From: Deltaproteobacteria bacterium
GTDB taxonomy: Bacteria; Desulfobacterota; Syntrophia; Syntrophales; Smithellaceae
Reading direction: 5' to 3'
DNA: 36,304 nt
NCBI GenBank assembly: GCA_012729055.1
Contig: JAAYDW010000108.1
Location: 1-36,304 of the forward strand
Shown here: in pieces, positions 16,320-25,264 of the stretch
Position numbering within the stretch: the stretch's first letter is position 1
Layout: each line of letters opens with the position of its first letter
Position numbers and translations under genes: made by a program
The notes under the pieces: generated by a model
The model's input: only the letters and a program-made list of their open reading frames with translations
The model's database searches: none
What the model was told of the DNA's origin: nothing

Positions 16320-16671
16320 TATCTTTTTAATTTCGAGAAGCATTTTGATGAGATGTATATCGCACCATCGCGCGAAACCAAGCTGGGCGACTATGCCATG
16401 ATTCTGGGGATTGCCGTGCTAATGTTTATCAGATTCAACCGGAGCCGGCATTTTGTTTACATTCGCTTGGAAGCCTTACTTCGCGGCATCTTCAGGGTGG
16501 CCAGGATTCCGGCAGTCAGCACTTATTGTCGCTATCTGGACAGTCTGGAAATCAATCAGGCCCAGTCCATATTAAGAATCATGAGCCGGTTAAGAGAACA
16601 GGCGTGGGAAAGAGGATCAGTACACCTATCGGATCTTTTGCACAAACCTACGTGGGAAAGCCCATGAGGTG
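16320..16671 (+). mobile_element. Transposase remnant, probably IS1380-like, internally deleted
   Basis: The plus-strand frame reads YLFNFEKHFDEMYIAPSRET, then FNRSRHFVYIRLEALLRGIF and IPAVSTYCRYLDSLEINQAQ. This is the N-terminal part of a DDE transposase, most like the IS1380 family. At about 16615 the frame shifts to YTYRIFCTNLRGKAHEV, which belongs near the C-terminal part of such transposases, so the catalytic middle is deleted. No terminal inverted repeats or target duplication were found. The right end runs into the 3' end of the convergent hydrolase gene. Confidence 0.65.
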
Positions 16672-17544
16672 CGCCGTCAGAAATGATTCCACTTCTCTAA
16701 AAACATCGAGGGCTATCCGGCCCCGGACAATTCCGTGCCTGTTGAACTCAATCCAGGCAAAATGCTTTTTGTCCGTGCCCAGGCGCTGAAATATTCCGGG
16801 CCCGCTTTCGGGCGCGACTTTGGGGTCCTGATTTGCCTGGATGACCAGCGCAGGAATTGCGATGTCGGGCAGCGACCGGCGGACCCTTCTCATGAGCGCT
16901 TTTACCTGAGCAAAAGAGCTGACCGGGCAAAGCAGATAGTTGATGTGAGGATTATCGGCATCGTTTTTCAAAAACTTCCTTGCAAACTTGCTCATCCCCA
17001 AATCATTGCATAGAAGATTAAATCCATGGAGGAGTTCGGCAAACCGCGATGAAAAGCTTTTGAATTGCAGCGGCGCGCTGACGGCAATCACGGCCTCAAA
17101 ATCGCGCGGTTTCAGGATAACGGATTGCAGGGCAAGGCCCGCTCCGGTGGAGAAGCCGGCCACAATAATTTTCTTGCAGCAGGTTTTCAAAATCGCGTGG
17201 CCGCGATCAACTGAATTAAGCCAGTCGGGATAGTTGCGAACCGAGAGGTCTTTTGAGGATGTTCCGTGACCGGAAAGTCTGGGGGCATAAACGGTCAGGC
17301 CCTTTGCGAACAGGAAATTCGCCCACTCGCGTACTTCCTCGGGCGCCGCCATCAGCCCGTGAATCAGCAGCACGCCCGTGTCGGAATCAGGCGCGCGCAG
17401 AAAAAACGGCATGCCGATTTCCGGCGGTTTGCTCTCGCCTGCCGCATAGTTCTTTTCATATTCTTGAGTAAACAGCGCCGACTCGGCTTCCAGAAGCGCG
17501 TCTGTTGTCTTGCCTGGTTTTGTGAGGTCAGGAACCGTTGTCAT
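16648..17544 (-). CDS. Alpha/beta hydrolase (carboxylesterase / lysophospholipase type)
   Basis: 298 residues with the standard fold: oxyanion-region HG motif LLIHGLMAAPEEV (59-71), nucleophile elbow GFSTGAG (Ser132), acid NQDPKV (Asp240) and His270 in NRHGIV. It resembles small carboxylesterases of the Est30 type. No signal peptide, so cytoplasmic. It follows the hemolysin-III-like gene by 3 bp and is probably co-translated, consistent with a membrane-lipid role. Its last seven codons (HLMGFPT, from 16668 down) overlap the antisense of the transposase remnant, so the original C-terminus was probably replaced. Confidence 0.8.
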   Translation of the reverse strand: MTTVPDLTKPGKTTDALLEAESALFTQEYEKNYAAGESKPPEIGMPFFLRAPDSDTGVLLIHGLMAAPEEVREWANFLFAKGLTVYAPRLSGHGTSSKDLSVRNYPDWLNSVDRGHAILKTCCKKIIVAGFSTGAGLALQSVILKPRDFEAVIAVSAPLQFKSFSSRFAELLHGFNLLCNDLGMSKFARKFLKNDADNPHINYLLCPVSSFAQVKALMRRVRRSLPDIAIPALVIQANQDPKVAPESGPGIFQRLGTDKKHFAWIEFNRHGIVRGRIALDVFREVESFLTAHLMGFPT

Positions 17545-17547
17545 GAC

Positions 17548-18189
17548 TTAAGCGCCGTAAACTCCGTAGATCATCGCGTAATGCAAGACGCCGCCGATCA
17601 GCACCATGACGTGAAAAACTTCATGGAAGCTGAAAACACCCGGAAGTATTTTGGGTTTTTTGATGGCATAGATAATGGCTCCCAGTGTAAAAGCAAGGCC
17701 GCCAGAAACCAGGAGGACTGCCTGGGATGCAGACATATTGGCCAGCATCTGCTTGATGGTGAAAAGCGCCGACCAGCCCATCAAGAGGTAGATAACCGCG
17801 TACAGTTTCCTGGGCGCCCTGGGGAAAAAAATCTGGGAAATCACACCAAAGCCTACAAGACTCCACTGGAAGGCGATCATCGACCATTTCCACGCGCCAT
17901 CCAGGCAGAAATAACACATCGGCGTAAAGGTTCCGGCAATCATGAAAAAGATGGCCAGCCGGTCCATTTTTCGCCAGAAGGACAACTCGTTATCTTCCTT
18001 CTTGAACGCGTGATACAGGGTGCTTGCCGCAAAAAGGAAAACAACCGAAATTCCATAAATCAGCGCGGTGACAAGGCCGGAGGCCGAATCACTGGCGACG
18101 ACTGCCAGAAAGATTGTCCCGATCACCGCGGCAACCATTCCGGCAAGGTGTGAATAAACATTAAAAAGTTCCCGGGTCTTGACTCTCAT
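17548..18189 (-). CDS. Hemolysin III / YqfA family membrane protein
   Basis: 213 residues with seven predicted membrane segments, and the conserved residues of the HlyIII/PAQR-like family: Ser-x3-His in STLYH (56-60), the Asp in KMDRLAIFFMIAGTFTP and the His pair HEVFH plus final H in GGVLHY. These are thought to bind zinc in the superfamily. Bacterial functions are poorly known; membrane-lipid homeostasis is the common view and hemolysis is not implied. Ribosome site AAAGGAG. First gene of a two-gene unit with the hydrolase. Confidence 0.85.
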   Translation of the reverse strand: MRVKTRELFNVYSHLAGMVAAVIGTIFLAVVASDSASGLVTALIYGISVVFLFAASTLYHAFKKEDNELSFWRKMDRLAIFFMIAGTFTPMCYFCLDGAWKWSMIAFQWSLVGFGVISQIFFPRAPRKLYAVIYLLMGWSALFTIKQMLANMSASQAVLLVSGGLAFTLGAIIYAIKKPKILPGVFSFHEVFHVMVLIGGVLHYAMIYGVYGA

Positions 18190-18264
18190 AACATCTCCTT
18201 TGGGGAAAACACCTGTTGGCGGTCTCCAATTTGAATTGTGTTCACAAATCCATTTTAAAAGCGA

Positions 18265-18276
18265 GCATTTAAATGC
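18265..18276. promoter_or_regulatory. Perfect 12-bp palindrome upstream of the hemolysin-III-like gene
   Basis: GCATTTAAATGC lies about 75 bp upstream of the start codon, within the probable promoter region. It could be a repressor site. No good -35/-10 pair was recognised. Confidence 0.3.
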
Positions 18277-18705
18277 AGAGTTTAATCTCAGAGCAAGATA
18301 CCCTGATTATAAGAACCGGTTTCATGAGAAGCCGATCGTCAATCTACGGAGGCGCATCTAACCAAATACGGGAAGTTACAGGAAAAGAGAAAAGCGATGT
18401 TGATCCGGCCGTGTTCTGGAATCGCGACAATATTGACGGACTGGACGAGGATGTTCAGTTAAGAATGTTGAGCTGGGATGCCGATCTGAGAATTGAATCC
18501 CGTTCCTTGCCCGAACCGATTTTGATGAAACCGATCCGTTCATCCGGGAAAACATCACAACGGATGGACGTCTTCTCTAAAGCACTATCTTTGTCGAATT
18601 CCTTTCTTTCAACGACAAAGGCATCCGGGCGTCTGTCTGTGATGCCTTTAGTGAATATGGTCGGTCATAACGCGTTGTGAAATAATTGTGAACCGTTGGT
18701 AAGAT
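18277..18705. other. Intergenic stretch with a coding-like fragment
   Basis: On the minus strand, about 18660-18455, an open frame of over 60 codons without a good start reads TKGITDRRPDAFVVERKEFD, then SIRCDVFPDERIGFIKIGSG, ending in TGA. Its composition is protein-like and soluble, but I do not recognise it. It may be the tail of a lost gene following the response regulator. The plus-strand frame over the same DNA looks like a shadow. Confidence 0.3.
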
Positions 18706-20118
18706 CTACCTCGATGCAGACAGATTCGCTCTTTCCAGTTTTTCCCGAAGCGTTTTTCTGTCGATGCCGAGAATTTTTGCCGCCATGGTTTTATTGTTGT
18801 TTACGCTCTGCAACACGCTTCGAATATATTCGGATTCCACCGCGGCAAGGGTGCGGTTGGAAGTCGCGGGCTGGTAAGCGGAAAACCGCATCAGAGAGGG
18901 CAGGTCCGGGACATCGATAACGTCCCCATCCGTCATGACAACGAGACGCTGGATGATATTTTCCAATTCTCTTACATTCCCCGGCCAGTGATAGCTGCGC
19001 AGCACCTGCAAGGCGCTGTCTGAAAACAAAGGAGCAGGATGCCCGAGTTCCTCGGCAAATTTATCGGCAAAATGGCGCGTTAAAAGAAAAATGTCATCCT
19101 GCCGCTCCCTTAATGGGGGCAATTCCACGGTAATGACATTGATCCGGTAGTAAAGGTCTTCCCGGAACTGGCCTTTTTTTATGAGTGCGGGAATATTTTT
19201 GTTGGTGGAGGCAAGGATGCGCACATCCACTTTTCGGGTGTGCGTCGCGCCGACCATGCAGACTTCCTTGTCCTGCAGGACGCGCAGAAGCTTGACCTGC
19301 ATGGATACACTTGTTTCACTAATCTCGTCGAGAAAAATGGTGCCGCCATCCGCCGTTTGAAAAAAACCGGCGCGCGTTTCGTTGGCGCCCGTGAAAGCGC
19401 CTTTGATGTGGCCAAAAAGTTCGCTTTCCAGGAGCTCCTCGGGGATGGCGCCGCAATTGACGGGAACAAAGGGCGCTGAAGCTCTCGCGCTTTTGTAATG
19501 AATCGCGCGTGCAACAAGTTCTTTGCCCGTTCCGCTTTCTCCGGAAATCAAAACGGTTGCCGACGTCAATGCCGCTTTATTGATAAAATTGCTGATCCTG
19601 GACATTGCCCTGGACTCGCCGATCAGACCGTGGGGGATATGGATTCGCGGCCTGTTCGAGGCGTGGGCCGTTCTGCGAATGTGGAGATTCCGGAGGATCC
19701 TTGTGACCGCGGATAAAAGTTCTTCGCCGGTGAAGGGTTTGGCCAAGTACTCTTCCGCGCCCGTTTTAACGGCCTCCACCGCTCCTTTAACGCTGGGATA
19801 AGCCGTGATGATCATAACCGCCATGTCGTTGTGATTTTCGCGGACATGGCGGGCGAGATCAACGCCGCTTAAGCCCGGCATTTTGAAATCGGTAATTACA
19901 AGATCCACCGGAGAGCTGTCGATCACCCGGAGGGCTTCGTCAACATTTGACGCCATCGATATCCGATATCCGGCAGGCGTCAAATTTCTCTCCAGCAATT
20001 CCAATGTTGCCGGGGCGTCATCTACGATAAGAATGCGATCTTTTTTATCGGCGAACTGTTTTTTCTTTTCTTTTTTTGACACGTCCGGTTCTTTCACGCC
20101 GGCAATTGAATTTTGCAT
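18706..20118 (-). CDS. NtrC-family sigma-54-dependent response regulator
   Basis: 470 residues with the full three-domain plan. Receiver: Asp33/34, phospho-acceptor Asp77 in ITDFKMPG, Thr105, Lys127. AAA+ domain: Walker A GESGTGKE 193-200, sigma-54 contact loop GAFTGA 240-245, Walker B TIFLDE 260-265. Fis-type helix-turn-helix at the end (about 430-467, NNNKTMAAKILGIDRKTLRE). A basic linker (KKEKKKQ) precedes the receiver. Its start overlaps the end of the kinase gene by 25 bp, so the two form a pair. The regulon is unknown; the sigma-54 promoter at 8983-8999 is one candidate target. Confidence 0.92.
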   Translation of the reverse strand: MQNSIAGVKEPDVSKKEKKKQFADKKDRILIVDDAPATLELLERNLTPAGYRISMASNVDEALRVIDSSPVDLVITDFKMPGLSGVDLARHVRENHNDMAVMIITAYPSVKGAVEAVKTGAEEYLAKPFTGEELLSAVTRILRNLHIRRTAHASNRPRIHIPHGLIGESRAMSRISNFINKAALTSATVLISGESGTGKELVARAIHYKSARASAPFVPVNCGAIPEELLESELFGHIKGAFTGANETRAGFFQTADGGTIFLDEISETSVSMQVKLLRVLQDKEVCMVGATHTRKVDVRILASTNKNIPALIKKGQFREDLYYRINVITVELPPLRERQDDIFLLTRHFADKFAEELGHPAPLFSDSALQVLRSYHWPGNVRELENIIQRLVVMTDGDVIDVPDLPSLMRFSAYQPATSNRTLAAVESEYIRSVLQSVNNNKTMAAKILGIDRKTLREKLERANLSASR

Positions 20119-21224
20119 TTCGTTCCCATTCCGACTTTGCTTTCAATTTTTATGGAACCCTTGTGGGCGGTGATAATGTCATGAACGACCGGCAGGCCCA
20201 GCCCTGTTCCGACATCCGCTTCCTTGGTTGTAAAAAAGGGAATAAAAACCTTTTGCAGAATCTCTTCGTTCATGCCGACGCCGCTATCCTCTATATGCAG
20301 AAACACTTTCTCCCCTGCCCTGCGCGTCCGGATGGATATCGTTCCGCCGTCAGGCATTGCCTGTATGGCATTGACCATCAGGCTGACAAAAACCTGATTC
20401 ATTTGTGCGGGCGCCGCCTCAATCTCCGGCACATCAGGCCCCAATCGACACTGTAATTTTATTCCCTCGCTGACACAGCGGGATTCCAGAAACGTCAGCC
20501 CTTGTCTTATAAGATGATTAAGATTGACTTTCGTTTTTTGCTGGGAAGTCTGACGGGAAAAGATCAAGAGTTGCTTCACAACTTCTCGCGCGTGGAGGGA
20601 TGTCGCCAAAATTTTTTCATTGTCAGCCATGGCCTGAGCGGGAAGACCGGGGCATTTCTTGACCAGTTCGGCAAACCCCAGAATATGTCCGAGCGGTTCA
20701 TTAAGTTCGTGGGCTACACTTGCGCAAAGTTGACCGATCGTCGCCAGTCTGTCCGCATGACGGAGTTGATCCTCCAGCTTTAATTTATCCTGTTCCGTTT
20801 CTCTGCGCCGGATCATGGCGGATACTTCCCGCGCCACCGTGTCGAGAAGTTTCTGTTCTTCGTCCAGGAAATATTTCTGATGATGCGCTCCCTGCCTCTT
20901 CGGATAGGCCACTTCAATATAACCGCGGCACTTACCGCTGATGGTCAACGTCGACCTCTGCCGCCGGACGATTTTCGGATAATTCGGCGTTGAATAAATC
21001 CGCTCTTCAAAGATAATTTTTGCGAAAGCCTCTTTTGGATATTGCCAGGCCTCCGGAAGAATTTCCACAATACCCATCAGCATATTTTCGATGCCGAGAC
21101 TCGTGTCGGCGGCAATGCGCGCCATATCGTACAGACACGTCAGTTCTTTTACGCGCTCCATTAAATATAACTGCATTTTATCGTTTGAAGCGGACAAATC
21201 GACTTTACTTTTGTTTTTCAGCAT
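20094..21224 (-). CDS. Soluble histidine kinase with GAF-like sensor domain
   Basis: About 376 residues from the preferred ATG at 21224 (GGTGGA just upstream). An ATG at 21308 lies inside the predicted promoter and lacks a ribosome site. The N-terminal region (about 25-140) resembles a GAF-like sensor, followed by a coiled coil. The dimerisation/phospho-acceptor box is SVAHELNEPLGHI (His172). The HATPase has N-box NAIQAM, DSGVGM, FTTKEADVGTGLGL. No membrane segment, so the signal is probably cytoplasmic. It is the cognate kinase of the overlapping NtrC-type regulator. The ligand is unknown. Confidence 0.88.
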   Translation of the reverse strand: MLKNKSKVDLSASNDKMQLYLMERVKELTCLYDMARIAADTSLGIENMLMGIVEILPEAWQYPKEAFAKIIFEERIYSTPNYPKIVRRQRSTLTISGKCRGYIEVAYPKRQGAHHQKYFLDEEQKLLDTVAREVSAMIRRRETEQDKLKLEDQLRHADRLATIGQLCASVAHELNEPLGHILGFAELVKKCPGLPAQAMADNEKILATSLHAREVVKQLLIFSRQTSQQKTKVNLNHLIRQGLTFLESRCVSEGIKLQCRLGPDVPEIEAAPAQMNQVFVSLMVNAIQAMPDGGTISIRTRRAGEKVFLHIEDSGVGMNEEILQKVFIPFFTTKEADVGTGLGLPVVHDIITAHKGSIKIESKVGMGTKCKIQLPA

Positions 21225-21308
21225 AAATCCACCATCGCGTGACGTATTCACATCGGAAATATGTGCGCCGGCAAAGATTGTCAATTGATCAACCGCAAAA
21301 TTGTCCAT

Positions 21309-21350
21309 ACCGTAACAGAATTTAGAATCGTGTCAATGGTATTTAGAATC
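21309..21350 (-). promoter_or_regulatory. Kinase/regulator promoter with two direct repeats
   Basis: On the minus strand TTGACA (21336-21331) and TACGGT (21314-21309) are 16 bp apart. The decamer GATTCTAAAT occurs twice, at 21341-21350 and 21320-21329, exactly 21 bp apart (two helical turns), flanking the -35 box. This is a likely regulator site, perhaps for autoregulation. The -10 match is limited to the three most conserved bases. Confidence 0.45.
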
Positions 21351-21472
21351 CGGCAGCCACATTTGAATGAATCCGGAGGCATTCGAGAAGCACAGAAAAT
21401 CACTTAAAGATTATTACAGGCGAAATATCGGGAAAAAGACAAAGAGTGGCAGCAAGACGGCAGCACGGCAAT

Positions 21473-21506
21473 AAAAAAGGGTTTAGCGGAAACTCGCCAA
21501 ACCCTT
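21473..21506 (-). terminator. Intrinsic terminator of the initiator tRNA gene
   Basis: AAGGGTTT and AAACCCTT (8-bp arms) with extra GC pairing in the loop, followed on the minus strand by a T6 run, 9 nt after the tRNA CCA end. Confidence 0.85.
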
Positions 21507-21514
21507 GATGTTAT

Positions 21515-21591
<77 letters not shown>

Positions 21592-21615
21592 ACAGGACTT
21601 TTAAAAACGGAACAC

Positions 21616-21644
21616 CTTAGACCATTATCTCTTTTGTTTGTCAA
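21616..21644 (-). promoter_or_regulatory. Sigma-70 promoter of the initiator tRNA gene
   Basis: TTGACA (21644-21639), 17-bp spacer, TCTAAG (21621-21616). Transcription would start about 18 nt before the mature tRNA. Confidence 0.6.
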
Positions 21645-21674
21645 GAGCTTATTTGCCCGCAGGCGCGCAAACGC

Positions 21675-22223
21675 CTAGAAAACAAACACCGCGGCTGCGA
21701 CAACCGTTGTGTACCAGTGGTTCTTGACAATGGTCGACTGCGTGATGTTGCGCGTGCTGACGATCTTGCCGCTGATTTTAAAAATTTCCTTTTTCTCGTC
21801 CCAGCTTTCGTCGATGTTGAAATCGATGCCCAGCGTGGAGGCGAGCATGGCGGCGGCCAGGTCTTCCGCATATTCGCCCGTTTCCTTTTCCGTTCTCCCA
21901 AAGGCATGGTGTTCGCTGATGTAGCCGTAGGCCTTTTTGTCTGCGGGAATCGCCAGACCGACAGAAGAGGAAAGCAGCCGCCGGGGTTCGTTGCTGCAGC
22001 AGCGGCTCATGACACAGTAAGTGATGGCGCCCGGCAGCAGTGCCTTGACGCCCTGCGCCTTGGAAATCACCTTGCACCCGGGCGGCAGGATGCTGGACAC
22101 CTGGACCAGGTTGCATTTCTCGATGCCGGCGTCACGCAGGGCCAATTCGAACGAGTGCAGTTCTTCCTTGTGGGCGCCGACGCCCTTGGTAAAAAATATT
22201 TTCTTGGGTACGTTTAAATTCAA
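21675..22223 (-). CDS. pdaD: Pyruvoyl-dependent arginine decarboxylase
   Basis: 182 residues, matching the small self-cleaving arginine decarboxylase of methanogens and many anaerobes. The processing site is VSSILPPGC; by analogy with the Methanocaldococcus enzyme, cleavage between Ser43 and Ser44 leaves the pyruvoyl cofactor on Ser44. Other family segments are [17 protein letters not shown] and [11 protein letters not shown]. The start codon is TTG (GGAG 8 nt upstream), which may lower expression. It converts arginine to agmatine, and the preceding gene is agmatinase (38 bp away), so the pair gives putrescine. Confidence 0.9.
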   Translation of the reverse strand: MNLNVPKKIFFTKGVGAHKEELHSFELALRDAGIEKCNLVQVSSILPPGCKVISKAQGVKALLPGAITYCVMSRCCSNEPRRLLSSSVGLAIPADKKAYGYISEHHAFGRTEKETGEYAEDLAAAMLASTLGIDFNIDESWDEKKEIFKISGKIVSTRNITQSTIVKNHWYTTVVAAAVFVF

Positions 22224-22261
22224 TGTCGCTTCTCCATCCTTGAAATGAAATCGTGCTGCGG

Positions 22262-23119
22262 TTATTTTTTCCGACGATCGGTCATGTAGCCCATCAGGCG
22301 GTAGATCAGCTTTGCCGCCATGAAATCCGGCGCCACAACGCCGGGCAGAGGCGCCAGTTCCACCACGTCGAATCCGCGGATCGTAGAGCGTCCGGCCGCG
22401 GTTTTGAGCAGCGTCAGAACATCACGCCAGTAAAGGCCTCCCGGTTCGGGCGTGCCGGTCGCCGACATGATCGAGGGGTCGAAAACATCCAGGTCGATCG
22501 TGATGTAAACATCGCCCCGCAGGTGCTTGCAGACCGTCTCGGCCCATTTCGGGTGTTCAAAGACATAGTCCGCCGAATAGGATTTGACTTTGCTTTGCGG
22601 CAGGTAATCCCCCTCTTCCTTGCTCATCGAGCGGATGCCCACCTGCACCAGCCGGCAGAAATCGGCCACCCGGCGGGCGACGCAGGCGTGATTGTAGGGC
22701 GTTCCCTGATAGCTCTCGCGCAAATCCGCGTGCGCATCGAGCTGCAGCACCGTGAGATCCGGATACCGCTCGGCGACGGCTTGCACCGCGCCCAGGGTGA
22801 TGCTGTGCTCGCCGCCCAGCATGACGGGAATCTTGTCCTGCGCGACGATGCGGCGAATTTTTTTGCGGACCGCCTGGATCATCTGCCGGGGACCGCGCGC
22901 ATCCACGGCCACGGGCAGCGCGGTATGGATGCCGGCCAGATAGGTTTCCTTTTTCAGCTCTTCGTCGTAGAGCTCCATGTTGGTTGACGCTTCGATGATT
23001 GCGGCCGGGCCGCGGCGGCTGCCGGGCTGATAGGTCGAGGTCAGGTCATAGGGAACGGAAACAACGACAAAATGCGCATTGCTGAGCGGGCACTCCGGAT
23101 ATATTCCGCCGAAATTCAT
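22262..23119 (-). CDS. speB: Agmatinase (ureohydrolase family)
   Basis: 285 residues with the dinuclear-manganese motifs of ureohydrolases: GGEHS (102-106), DAHAD (128-132) and [20 protein letters not shown] (Asp209 and Asp211 as ligands), plus VELAPLP. The length suits agmatinase rather than arginase or formiminoglutamase. It hydrolyses agmatine to putrescine and urea. The next gene makes agmatine, which supports the substrate call. GGAGG lies somewhat far from the ATG (13 nt); a nearer AGGTAGAG may serve instead. Confidence 0.88.
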   Translation of the reverse strand: MNFGGIYPECPLSNAHFVVVSVPYDLTSTYQPGSRRGPAAIIEASTNMELYDEELKKETYLAGIHTALPVAVDARGPRQMIQAVRKKIRRIVAQDKIPVMLGGEHSITLGAVQAVAERYPDLTVLQLDAHADLRESYQGTPYNHACVARRVADFCRLVQVGIRSMSKEEGDYLPQSKVKSYSADYVFEHPKWAETVCKHLRGDVYITIDLDVFDPSIMSATGTPEPGGLYWRDVLTLLKTAAGRSTIRGFDVVELAPLPGVVAPDFMAAKLIYRLMGYMTDRRKK

Positions 23120-23201
23120 GATCTCTACCTACCCTCCTGATGATGTCCGATGCCCGGGCGGCCTTTTTAAAACCGTAAAGGCGCTGCCACAGACGGTCCG
23201 G

Positions 23202-23220
23202 AAAAAAAGCGGGAAGCCCG
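23202..23220 (-). terminator. Weak hairpin with T7 run after the LpxH-like gene
   Basis: A short CGGG-CTT-CCCG stem is followed on the minus strand by C and seven T's. It lies between the LpxH-like gene and speB; the stem is only 4 bp, so termination may be partial. Confidence 0.4.
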
Positions 23221-23299
23221 GCTCTTTAAAAAAGATCGGGTTTCCTAGCATAAACCGGCGAATCTGTCCAGTTTTTCATCGTCCCGGCCGGAAAGCCGT

Positions 23300-24076
23300 T
23301 TATTGCGGGGGATAAAAGCTCAAAAAGAATTTTTTGTCTTCTCCGTAGAGGAAAGAATAGTGGGCGATCCAGTCCCCCAGTGTAACGAATGTTCTTTCCC
23401 GCCCCGCCACCGTAAAGTTCCGCAGGAGCGGCTTGTGGCAGTGGCCGAGAATCACCGCGTCGTAGTTTTCCCGCCACTTTTCTTCGGCAAAGGAAAGCAT
23501 TTTCCCCAGCAGGTACTCGCTGTTGTCATCGTTCAAGTTTTTGCTGACATTGGACGTCATATTCGCCAGCGTCCACAGGAGAGAGGCCGGCAGCCGGCGC
23601 TGGATGGCGTAAAAAAAACGGCTGCGCAGAAACTTGCGGAACATCAGATAGAGCCGGTCGGAGCGGTCTGCCGTGTCCCCGTGCGAGACCAGCACCCTGA
23701 GCCCGTCGAGATCGACCGCGGCCCATTCTTCAAACACTTCCATTCCCAGCACATCCTTAAAGTATTCCTTAAGGAAAAAGTCATGATTGCCTTCGCACAA
23801 ATGGATGCGCACGCCGTCTTTCTGCAGATCCGCCAGCGCGTTGATGACCGGCTGAAATTCGGGATGAATCGCATCGGGGCGGCAAAACCAAAAATCGAAA
23901 AAATCGCCCAGGATGTAGAGTGCGTCGATTTGCGTCTTTTCCCGGCCGAGGACCGGCGCATCGACAAGCGATCGGATCCGCCCCTCGCGCAGATCGGCAA
24001 GAAAGCGCAGCAGTTGAACATAGCGATCGTCCGTGGAGCGCTTCAAATGTGCGTCGGATAGAAATACTGTTTTCAT
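23300..24076 (-). CDS. lpxH: UDP-2,3-diacylglucosamine hydrolase-like phosphoesterase
   Basis: 258 residues with the calcineurin-like metallophosphoesterase signature of LpxH: DAHL (Asp8, His10), GDFFDFW (57-63), GNHD (96-99), HGD (132-134) and GHCHKP (211-216). LpxH removes UMP from UDP-2,3-diacylglucosamine to give lipid X in lipid A synthesis, on the inner face of the inner membrane. The ATG has AGGTGAG 8 nt upstream. A KdsD-like gene diverges from it, consistent with an envelope cluster. A related phosphoesterase of other function is possible, as the family is broad. Confidence 0.8.
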   Translation of the reverse strand: MKTVFLSDAHLKRSTDDRYVQLLRFLADLREGRIRSLVDAPVLGREKTQIDALYILGDFFDFWFCRPDAIHPEFQPVINALADLQKDGVRIHLCEGNHDFFLKEYFKDVLGMEVFEEWAAVDLDGLRVLVSHGDTADRSDRLYLMFRKFLRSRFFYAIQRRLPASLLWTLANMTSNVSKNLNDDNSEYLLGKMLSFAEEKWRENYDAVILGHCHKPLLRNFTVAGRERTFVTLGDWIAHYSFLYGEDKKFFLSFYPPQ

Positions 24077-24238
24077 GTTCGGATCTCACCTGTCGTCATG
24101 CGGCCGTTTATTAGCACAGGGCCGCCGCCGAAACCATGATTTTTTTACCGGAGCCGTTAAACGGAGCGCGAATTGATTCTTGTTTTGTCCGGTCTTTTTT
24201 GCTAGTTTCGGAATCCTGAAGAAAACAGTGCATCACAG

Positions 24239-25255
24239 ATGAAACGGGCGGAAAAAGATATGAATCATCAACGAACGGCTGTCAAACGCGCCAGGGAAGT
24301 GCTGAAGATAGAAGCGCAAAGCATCCTCTCCCTGATGGATAAAATCGACGGAAATTTCTCCCGCGCGGTGGATATGATTTACTCGTGCAAGGGCCGGGTC
24401 ATCATCACGGGCATCGGCAAATCCGGCCTCATCGGGCGGAAGATTTCCGCGACGCTCACCAGCACCGGAACACAGGCGCTTTTCCTGCATCCCGTGGAGG
24501 GCATTCACGGCGACCTGGGCATCGTCACCAGGAAAGACATTCTGCTGGCCATCTCCAACAGCGGCGAAACGCGGGAACTTCTGCCGATCATCAGCTCGGT
24601 CAAACACATCGGCGCGCCCATCATCTCTTTCACCGGCATGCTTTCCTCCACGCTGGCCCGCAACAGCGACATCGTCATCGACGTTTCCGTGGAGAAGGAA
24701 GCCTGTCCGTTCGGACTGGCGCCGACCTCCAGCTCTACCGCGACGCTGGCCATGGGCGACGCGCTCGCCATCGCTTTGATCGACCGGCGCAAATTCCGCG
24801 AACAGGATTTCTACAAGTTTCATCCCGGCGGCAGCCTGGGCGCAAGACTCCGCGCCACGGTCCGCGACGCCATGATCACGGGAGATCGAATTCCGCGGAT
24901 CGTCGCCGGAACGTCCGCCCGCGAGGCCATTACGGTGATCGACCGCATGAACGTCGGCTTTGTTCTGGTCACGGACAAAAAGAACCACCTGCTCGGCATT
25001 CTCACGGACGGCGATGTGCGGCGGCTGGTAAGCCGGGGAACCGCCTTCGACGAAATCACCATCGACGAAATCATGACGGCAAATCCCCAGACCATCGACG
25101 AAAAAGCCTCGCTTGCCGAATCCGTCGAATTCATGCAGAAGAAGGAAATCACGTCCCTGGCCGTGGTCAACGACAAAAAAGCTCTCAAGGGCTACGTCCA
25201 TCTGCACGACATTTTCGGCCGGGGCGGCTCCGTCAACATTTCACTGAGTTATTAG
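24239..25255 (+). CDS. kdsD: Arabinose-5-phosphate isomerase (KpsF/GutQ/KdsD family)
   Basis: 338 residues: an SIS sugar-phosphate domain (about 45-190; GIGKSG at 58-63, SNSGET, SSTATLAMGDALA) and two CBS domains (about 212-330; GILTDGDVRR, SLAVVND). HPGGSLG joins them. The enzyme interconverts ribulose-5-phosphate and arabinose-5-phosphate, the first step to Kdo. Neither ATG (24239 or 24260) has a strong ribosome site; 24260 sits 8 nt after GCGGA and may be the true start. The gamma-carbonic-anhydrase-like gene follows at 9 bp. Confidence 0.88.
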   Translation: MKRAEKDMNHQRTAVKRAREVLKIEAQSILSLMDKIDGNFSRAVDMIYSCKGRVIITGIGKSGLIGRKISATLTSTGTQALFLHPVEGIHGDLGIVTRKDILLAISNSGETRELLPIISSVKHIGAPIISFTGMLSSTLARNSDIVIDVSVEKEACPFGLAPTSSSTATLAMGDALAIALIDRRKFREQDFYKFHPGGSLGARLRATVRDAMITGDRIPRIVAGTSAREAITVIDRMNVGFVLVTDKKNHLLGILTDGDVRRLVSRGTAFDEITIDEIMTANPQTIDEKASLAESVEFMQKKEITSLAVVNDKKALKGYVHLHDIFGRGGSVNISLSY

Positions 25256-25264
25256 GAAAAGCTT

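Noticed and set aside
18273-18680. 135-codon plus-strand frame
   Set aside because: No ribosome site or family; the minus strand of the same DNA looks more protein-like.
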